Below, in pieces: positions 4,183 through 6,043 of a DNA stretch of 6,043 nt. A program made the translations under genes and the position numbers. Origin of the DNA: Crocinitomicaceae bacterium (GTDB taxonomy: Bacteria; Bacteroidota; Bacteroidia; Flavobacteriales_D; Crocinitomicaceae). Location: the NCBI GenBank assembly GCA_030833265.1, contig JAURHO010000101.1:1-6043 (forward strand). The letters are read 5' to 3'. Each line of letters opens with the position of its first letter. Position 1 is the first letter of the stretch. Below the pieces are notes generated by a model. That model saw nothing but the letters and a program-made list of their open reading frames with translations. It had not been told where the DNA came from and did not search any database.

Positions 4183-6043
4183 TTAAACTTCCCATTCAGT
4201 TGCTTCTTTGAACAACTGAAAACTCTCAACCAGATCGTTTTGTATAAATTCTTCAAAATAATCCCACTGCAATACACCAGCAGAATAGTCTGCGTAGCAG
4301 GCCTGGATCATGTAGTTGGATTGCGTTCCAAACCAAATGTCAGGCCCTTGTTCGCGCATAAACAAATTACCTTTGTAATCCCTGAAAAACTTTGACCAAC
4401 TTAAAAAACAAGTAGAACCATCTAGGGCATAGTCGCTATTAGGGTCTTTGGTCAAGTGGAAAATGCCTTCTGGCGACAAACCAGTTGCTGGGCCAGTCCA
4501 GCCCACCAACTTGCCATCGAACGACATTTGGGCATTTTTGGGATCTAAACAAATGGCGGACAAACCTGTACCTGACTCTTGAATCACTGCATATAAGTGA
4601 TCCATCAGTTCAGGAGAAATTTCGTTTTCAATGAAAACAGGTTTAGGCTGCCCCTCTTTGCAAAATTGCAAAGCAAATGAAAATAATGAAAAGAACCTTT
4701 GTAAACGAGAGTCAAGTTCAATCAATGCTGAGTTATCAATGACTGGCTCAGATTCTGGTTCTGCTTCCTGCTCGTCATCTACAAACTCTTCAGCTTCTTC
4801 CTCTTCAGCTTCATCTTCAATTACTTCAGGTTCAGGCAATGGCGGCGCAAGCTCAATGACTTTGGCCAACGCATTTTCAGCATGCGTGAAGACATCGTTC
4901 AGTGATAGATCGCCTTGGTATTTGCGCAAGTCAAACTTGCAACCAGGGAAGTTTTGGCCCGCAGCACCATCACCGAATGAAATTAAGAAACTATTCTCAC
5001 CAAATCTTCTTCTATAGAAAGTCCAATTATTTGAACCTACCTCTGCCCATGAATAATGAACTTGCCCTTCAAAAATACTCTCAAGACAAGTTACAGCTGT
5101 AATGCCCGAGGCAGAAAATACAAGTGCATTACCTGAAAAGTTAATGACATCATCTTGTGCGTTGTTAATGACCGAAGGGCCATTTTCAAAGATCATCCCC
5201 AAAACTTTGTCTTCTGCATCATCAGGTACAACAGAAAAAACCAGGTCTAAAAAATCTAAAGAAAAATTTGAAGCGTAGATAACAGCCTTTGGATCTGCAA
5301 AGGGCGTGATGGTATTTAGTTGGTAGAAGCACTTGAAAACTGCTTCAGAAGCATCACGAACATTTCGTGGTTCTGCTTTATTTGATGAACTGCCTTTCGC
5401 AATGACTCCAATTTCTTCAGCTTGTGCCGCGGGCAATTCAAGTTCCTCAGACTGGGCCTGATTAACAGGAGGAGGCGGAATATTCTTTGATGAATTATTT
5501 GAAAGAATTTCGGCTAAATCGGCTGGGGGGTCCAATACGACATTTGTCTTAAGTTCGCGCCATTTAGGTGCGCCAATACCACTACTTGATTTTTCAAGCT
5601 CAGATTTCTTGGGTGCTTCGTTGTTTGAGTTGTCTACAACACCACGCTCCATGGTAATTTGAGTATGAGTGGTGATATTGTTTACAACCTTTTGGTCAGG
5701 GTTGCCAACTGTAAAGTAGAAAGTATTTACCAAAAACTCAGCAGAATCGCCATAAATATTTTCAACTGTCAATTTCATTTCATTGATCGGTTTGGGGCCA
5801 TATCGTTGAAAAACATGCGTACTGGTCAAATCACAATTGGCACCAGCCTTGATGGGACTTTGTGACTTTGCTCGAAAATCTAAATGATCTGGTGCTTCTG
5901 GATCATCCCAAAACAAAGCAGCCGATTTAAATCGATCTGATTCTGATAAGTTAGTAAATCTAAACCGCAGAAAAGTGTCTTGTCCAGCATATGCATCACT
6001 GACATTTTCATCAAATTCCAAACGGAAATTTTTCAAGGTTTCA
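4183..6043 (-). CDS. Large multidomain protein: Ig-like region plus two similar C-terminal domains (5' end uncertain)
   Basis: At least 617 aa; function unknown. Numbering is from the TTG at 6036-6034. The frame stays open upstream to the window edge (GAA, ACC before the TTG) and the first internal ATG is only at residue 87, so the real start is either this TTG or lies beyond the window. Residues 1-112 look like a beta-sandwich (LEFDENVSDAYAGQDTFLRF, MKLTVENIYG, FLVNTFYFTV). Residues 113-228 are a polar, proline-rich linker containing NNITTHTQITMERGVVDNS. Two globular domains follow, about 231-397 and 434-612, apparently related and separated by a very acidic stretch (404-432). Each runs hydrophobic helix, a D-rich strand pair with a G-containing turn (DVINFSGNALVFSASGI; MSFDGKLVGWTGPATGLSPE), an aromatic strand, and a closing helix (LNDVFTHAENALAKVIELA; WDYFEEFIQNDLVESFQLFK). 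No signal peptide or catalytic motif is seen. Similar domain patterns occur in uncharacterised proteins of stress or defence loci; this is a recollection, not a match. Confidence 0.75.
   Translation of the reverse strand, partial: ETLKNFRLEFDENVSDAYAGQDTFLRFRFTNLSESDRFKSAALFWDDPEAPDHLDFRAKSQSPIKAGANCDLTSTHVFQRYGPKPINEMKLTVENIYGDSAEFLVNTFYFTVGNPDQKVVNNITTHTQITMERGVVDNSNNEAPKKSELEKSSSGIGAPKWRELKTNVVLDPPADLAEILSNNSSKNIPPPPVNQAQSEELELPAAQAEEIGVIAKGSSSNKAEPRNVRDASEAVFKCFYQLNTITPFADPKAVIYASNFSLDFLDLVFSVVPDDAEDKVLGMIFENGPSVINNAQDDVINFSGNALVFSASGITAVTCLESIFEGQVHYSWAEVGSNNWTFYRRRFGENSFLISFGDGAAGQNFPGCKFDLRKYQGDLSLNDVFTHAENALAKVIELAPPLPEPEVIEDEAEEEEAEEFVDDEQEAEPESEPVIDNSALIELDSRLQRFFSLFSFALQFCKEGQPKPVFIENEISPELMDHLYAVIQESGTGLSAICLDPKNAQMSFDGKLVGWTGPATGLSPEGIFHLTKDPNSDYALDGSTCFLSWSKFFRDYKGNLFMREQGPDIWFGTQSNYMIQACYADYSAGVLQWDYFEEFIQNDLVESFQLFKEATEWEV

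Noticed and set aside
4123..4395. Plus-strand open frame of 90 codons
   Set aside because: Antisense shadow across the 617/131-aa gene junction; no ribosome binding site or recognisable motif.
4775..4830. Repetitive CTTC/TCTTCAG-type tract suggestive of a microsatellite
   Set aside because: It encodes the acidic Glu/Asp linker in frame with mixed codons; the units are irregular, so no true tandem DNA repeat.
4631..5017. Plus-strand open frame with a Ser-rich stretch
   Set aside because: The Ser-rich run is the complement of the Glu/Asp-rich linker codons of the 617-aa protein, so it is a mirror of low-complexity coding sequence.
5659..5865. Plus-strand open frame of 68 codons
   Set aside because: Fully antisense to the Ig-like region of the large protein, with no independent support.

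Overview
Every gene I can support in this window lies on the minus strand, so biological order runs from the right edge to the left. Base composition looks AT-leaning (roughly low-to-mid 40s % GC by eye, not computed), Shine-Dalgarno sites are mostly clear (AAGGAG, AAAGGA, GAGGG) and gaps between genes are short. This fits a Gram-negative bacterium. A freshwater betaproteobacterium is a guess; no gene here is a reliable taxonomic marker.

Reading right to left: (1) a large protein of about 617 aa (4183 to the right edge) with an Ig-like N-terminal region, a disordered linker, and two similar-looking globular domains joined by an acidic linker; (2) a 131-aa orphan protein 12 bp downstream; (3) a 63-aa protein made of three D-x-NGN beta-type repeats; (4) a 434-aa PD-(D/E)XK nuclease-superfamily protein; (5) a 102-bp intergenic region with a perfect 9-bp inverted repeat (5-bp spacer) and promoter-like hexamers; (6) a 198-aa protein with a conserved-looking 'YGEL...GRRL...LPDLTSLVV' module; (7) a 336-aa wHTH-WYL regulator; (8) the first 144 codons of a Cas4-like/DUF2779-type nuclease that runs off the left edge.

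The layout looks like accessory, defence-type DNA. It has two different PD-(D/E)XK proteins, a WYL regulator of the kind that often controls anti-phage operons, small orphan proteins and no housekeeping genes. The most testable idea is that the 198-aa protein, the WYL regulator and the DUF2779 nuclease form one operon (gaps of 33 and 14 bp), switched by the WYL protein binding the palindrome at 2132-2154. Whether the 434-aa nuclease and the 617/131/63-aa group belong to the same system cannot be decided from this window. No tRNA, rRNA, CRISPR array, insertion sequence or attachment site was seen.
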